From Planctomycetaceae bacterium (lineage in GTDB: Bacteria; Planctomycetota; Planctomycetia; Planctomycetales; Planctomycetaceae): a stretch of DNA of 5,900 bases. Made by a program: the position numbers and the translations under genes. Positions 4,740 through 5,900 of this stretch are shown in pieces (within the stretch, counting starts at the first letter, position 1; each line of letters begins with the position of its first letter). The stretch spans positions 1 to 5,900 of the forward strand of contig JAGQQP010000288.1 in NCBI GenBank assembly GCA_020426085.1, given 5' to 3'. Below the pieces are notes generated by a model. That model ran no database searches and was not told where the DNA came from. It saw only the letters and a list, made by a program, of their open reading frames with translations.

Positions 4740-5018
4740 AGTAGCCTGAGCGGCTGATTTTCTTCCCAACTTTTAAAGAGGAAGAATCAGAATCGCGGTT
4801 TCGGTATAGACACATATTCAAGATTCCCTAAAATCCCGCTCGCTTACTGGAAACAAGACTGTTTTTGTTGTTGTCTCCCCGCAGAGATCATTCACATCAA
4901 TCCCCGCTGTATGTGATGCAAAAACTCCCGAAATCCTGTATCCAGCAGGCATCCCGTCCATAGATTTTTCCCTAATCTGCAGATGACCAGTCTCTTCCGG
5001 GAAAGTACTTGGAACTTT

Positions 5019-5023
5019 AAGGA
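5019..5023 (+). promoter_or_regulatory. Shine-Dalgarno of the lipoprotein gene
   Basis: AAGGA lies seven bases before the ATG at 5031. It favours this start over the in-frame ATG at residue 9. Confidence 0.7.
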
Positions 5024-5030
5024 CCCAATC

Positions 5031-5900
5031 ATGTCGATACGTTATCTTTTCAATATGAGCTGGTGCGCTCTTCTGAGCTGCGCTGTCACCGGATGCTATT
5101 CCCATCATCAATATCCATATGGTGGAACTTATCCCGGCCCTTATGGAGCTCCTGGTCCTTATGAAATGGCCCCCGGAACGGTGATGCCCGGCAGCATTCC
5201 GCCTGGCAGTTATCCCGTGCAACCAGAACTCGGTCAGCCGGTTCCTCCACCACAGGGATCACTCCCCTCTTCCAATTCACAAGCTTACAGTGACGCGTTC
5301 CCGGGAAATACTAATAATACCAACTACGATGGCGTCGATTCTCAGTGGAAACAACCTGTTAACAGTAATCCCGGATCAGCCACCCCCTTTGATGCCAACT
5401 CAACCGCTTCAGGACGAAACCTCAATCCCGGCAGCGGAGTCAATAATTCCCTTCCCGGTAACCCGGTCCCCAGTTACCAGGATCCCAACCAGATTCAACC
5501 CAACAATCAGTCATTCAATAACGAATTTCCCGGCAACAGTAACCCTGCTCCGGGCAGCGACAGCTTCTCGGGAGATTCCGGAGACAGCTTCGAAAGTAAT
5601 TCCAGGCCGCAGCCGTCTGCAGGCACTTCAATCCAGATGAATGACCAGTTCGGCCCCAGTGGCGGCAATCAGTTTCAAAACCAGCCCGACCAGTTCGAAC
5701 AGCCGGATCAGTTCCAGCCATCAGGCAATGAATTTGATTCCAATAAAAACGAAGGTTTCAGTGTTCCCAATACCACTCAACCACAGAACCCGGTTGAACA
5801 GCAGAGTTTCGAAAGCGGCGACGATGCCTTCGGTGCGAATCCCCAAAAATTCAAAGCCAATCCGATTCCAGCAGACGACACATTCAATCAGAACTCGTTT
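5031..5900 (+). CDS. Low-complexity lipoprotein rich in Pro, Gly, Asn, Gln and Ser, N-terminal 290 codons (runs off window)
   Basis: The frame is open from 5031 to the right edge. The first 22 residues are a lipoprotein signal: a basic start (MSIRYLF), a hydrophobic stretch, and the lipobox VTGC with the lipidated Cys22. The residue after it is Tyr, not the Asp that retains lipoproteins in the inner membrane of enterics. From 23 to about 75 the chain is rich in Tyr, Pro and Gly (YPGPYGAPGPYEMAPG, 34-49). From about 80 to 290 it is rich in Asn, Gln, Ser, Pro and Gly with spaced Phe, including three DQF motifs (205-207, 220-222, 226-228). Lys and Arg are very few and Asp and Glu are moderate, so this part is acidic and almost certainly disordered. 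No folded domain appears in the window; one may follow beyond it. It is probably anchored in a membrane facing the periplasm or the outside. No function can be assigned. Confidence 0.85.
   Translation, partial: MSIRYLFNMSWCALLSCAVTGCYSHHQYPYGGTYPGPYGAPGPYEMAPGTVMPGSIPPGSYPVQPELGQPVPPPQGSLPSSNSQAYSDAFPGNTNNTNYDGVDSQWKQPVNSNPGSATPFDANSTASGRNLNPGSGVNNSLPGNPVPSYQDPNQIQPNNQSFNNEFPGNSNPAPGSDSFSGDSGDSFESNSRPQPSAGTSIQMNDQFGPSGGNQFQNQPDQFEQPDQFQPSGNEFDSNKNEGFSVPNTTQPQNPVEQQSFESGDDAFGANPQKFKANPIPADDTFNQNSF

Larger units (their letters stand above)
4663..5030. other. Divergent intergenic region, YkgJ-family gene and lipoprotein gene
   Basis: No gene is supported here. It contains the minus-strand promoter candidate at 4711-4739. 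It also has an imperfect hairpin in which CTGATT and CTTCC (4754-4766) pair with GGAAG and AATCAG (4780-4790), with two bulged T residues and an A/T-rich loop. I find no good two-box promoter for the plus-strand lipoprotein gene. The minus-strand frame over 4818-5222 is antisense to the lipoprotein start and has no ribosome site. Confidence 0.45.

Noticed and set aside
5011..5035. GGAACTTT resembling an ECF (sigma-E-type) -35 box
   Set aside because: A matching -10 would fall inside the start of the lipoprotein gene, so transcripts would lack its ribosome site. The sequence overlaps the Shine-Dalgarno region.
4818..5222. 134-aa minus-strand frame opposite the lipoprotein start
   Set aside because: It overlaps a lipobox-bearing gene with a strong ribosome site and lacks its own start signal.
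5290..5640. 116-aa plus-strand frame within the lipoprotein gene
   Set aside because: It is an out-of-frame reading of low-complexity DNA, and the lipoprotein frame continues unbroken through it.

Overview
The window looks like part of a planctomycete chromosome, probably a Gimesia- or Rubinisphaera-like member of the Planctomycetales. This is an inference from gene content, not a database result. The pointers are a secreted protein built from Cys-Cys-Ala-Pro-Ala-Pro repeats, a large YkgJ-type cysteine-cluster protein with a long extra C-terminal half, a low-complexity lipoprotein, several lineage-style hypotheticals, and loosely packed genes with long spacers. No rRNA, tRNA, CRISPR array, insertion sequence, integrase or phage gene is visible.

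Layout. On the minus strand at the left edge is the N-terminal part of an Mrp/NBP35-family Fe-S carrier ATPase (1-614, cut by the window edge). Upstream of it on the same strand is a stand-alone receiver-like protein that lacks the conserved lysine (747-1154). A spacer of about 400 bp follows, with an operator-like palindrome over a possible extended -10 and an orphan terminator-like hairpin. A plus-strand unit then begins: a 32-residue small ORF (1559-1657) overlaps by ATGA the start of the secreted Cys/Pro-rich repeat protein (1654-2163), and the small ORF lies in a leader that can form competing hairpins. Two strong hairpins follow that gene. Next come a 111-residue hypothetical (2542-2877) with a good rho-independent terminator and a DUF427-domain protein (3079-3369, GTG start). 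The latter converges, with an 18-bp gap, on the minus-strand YkgJ-family protein (3388-4662). A divergent intergenic region holds a plausible minus-strand promoter with a perfect palindrome over its -10. The window ends inside a plus-strand lipoprotein gene rich in Pro, Gly, Asn, Gln and Ser (5031 onward).

How the genes relate. Mrp (Fe-S cluster delivery) and YkgJ (eight-cysteine probable metal site) both suggest metal or Fe-S chemistry, but they are far apart and separately transcribed, so no shared pathway can be claimed. The Cys/Pro repeat protein and the lipoprotein are the two exported products and probably belong to the cell envelope. I see no complete new multi-gene system. The most unusual element is the Cys-Cys-Ala-Pro repeat protein with its structured leader and translationally coupled small ORF.
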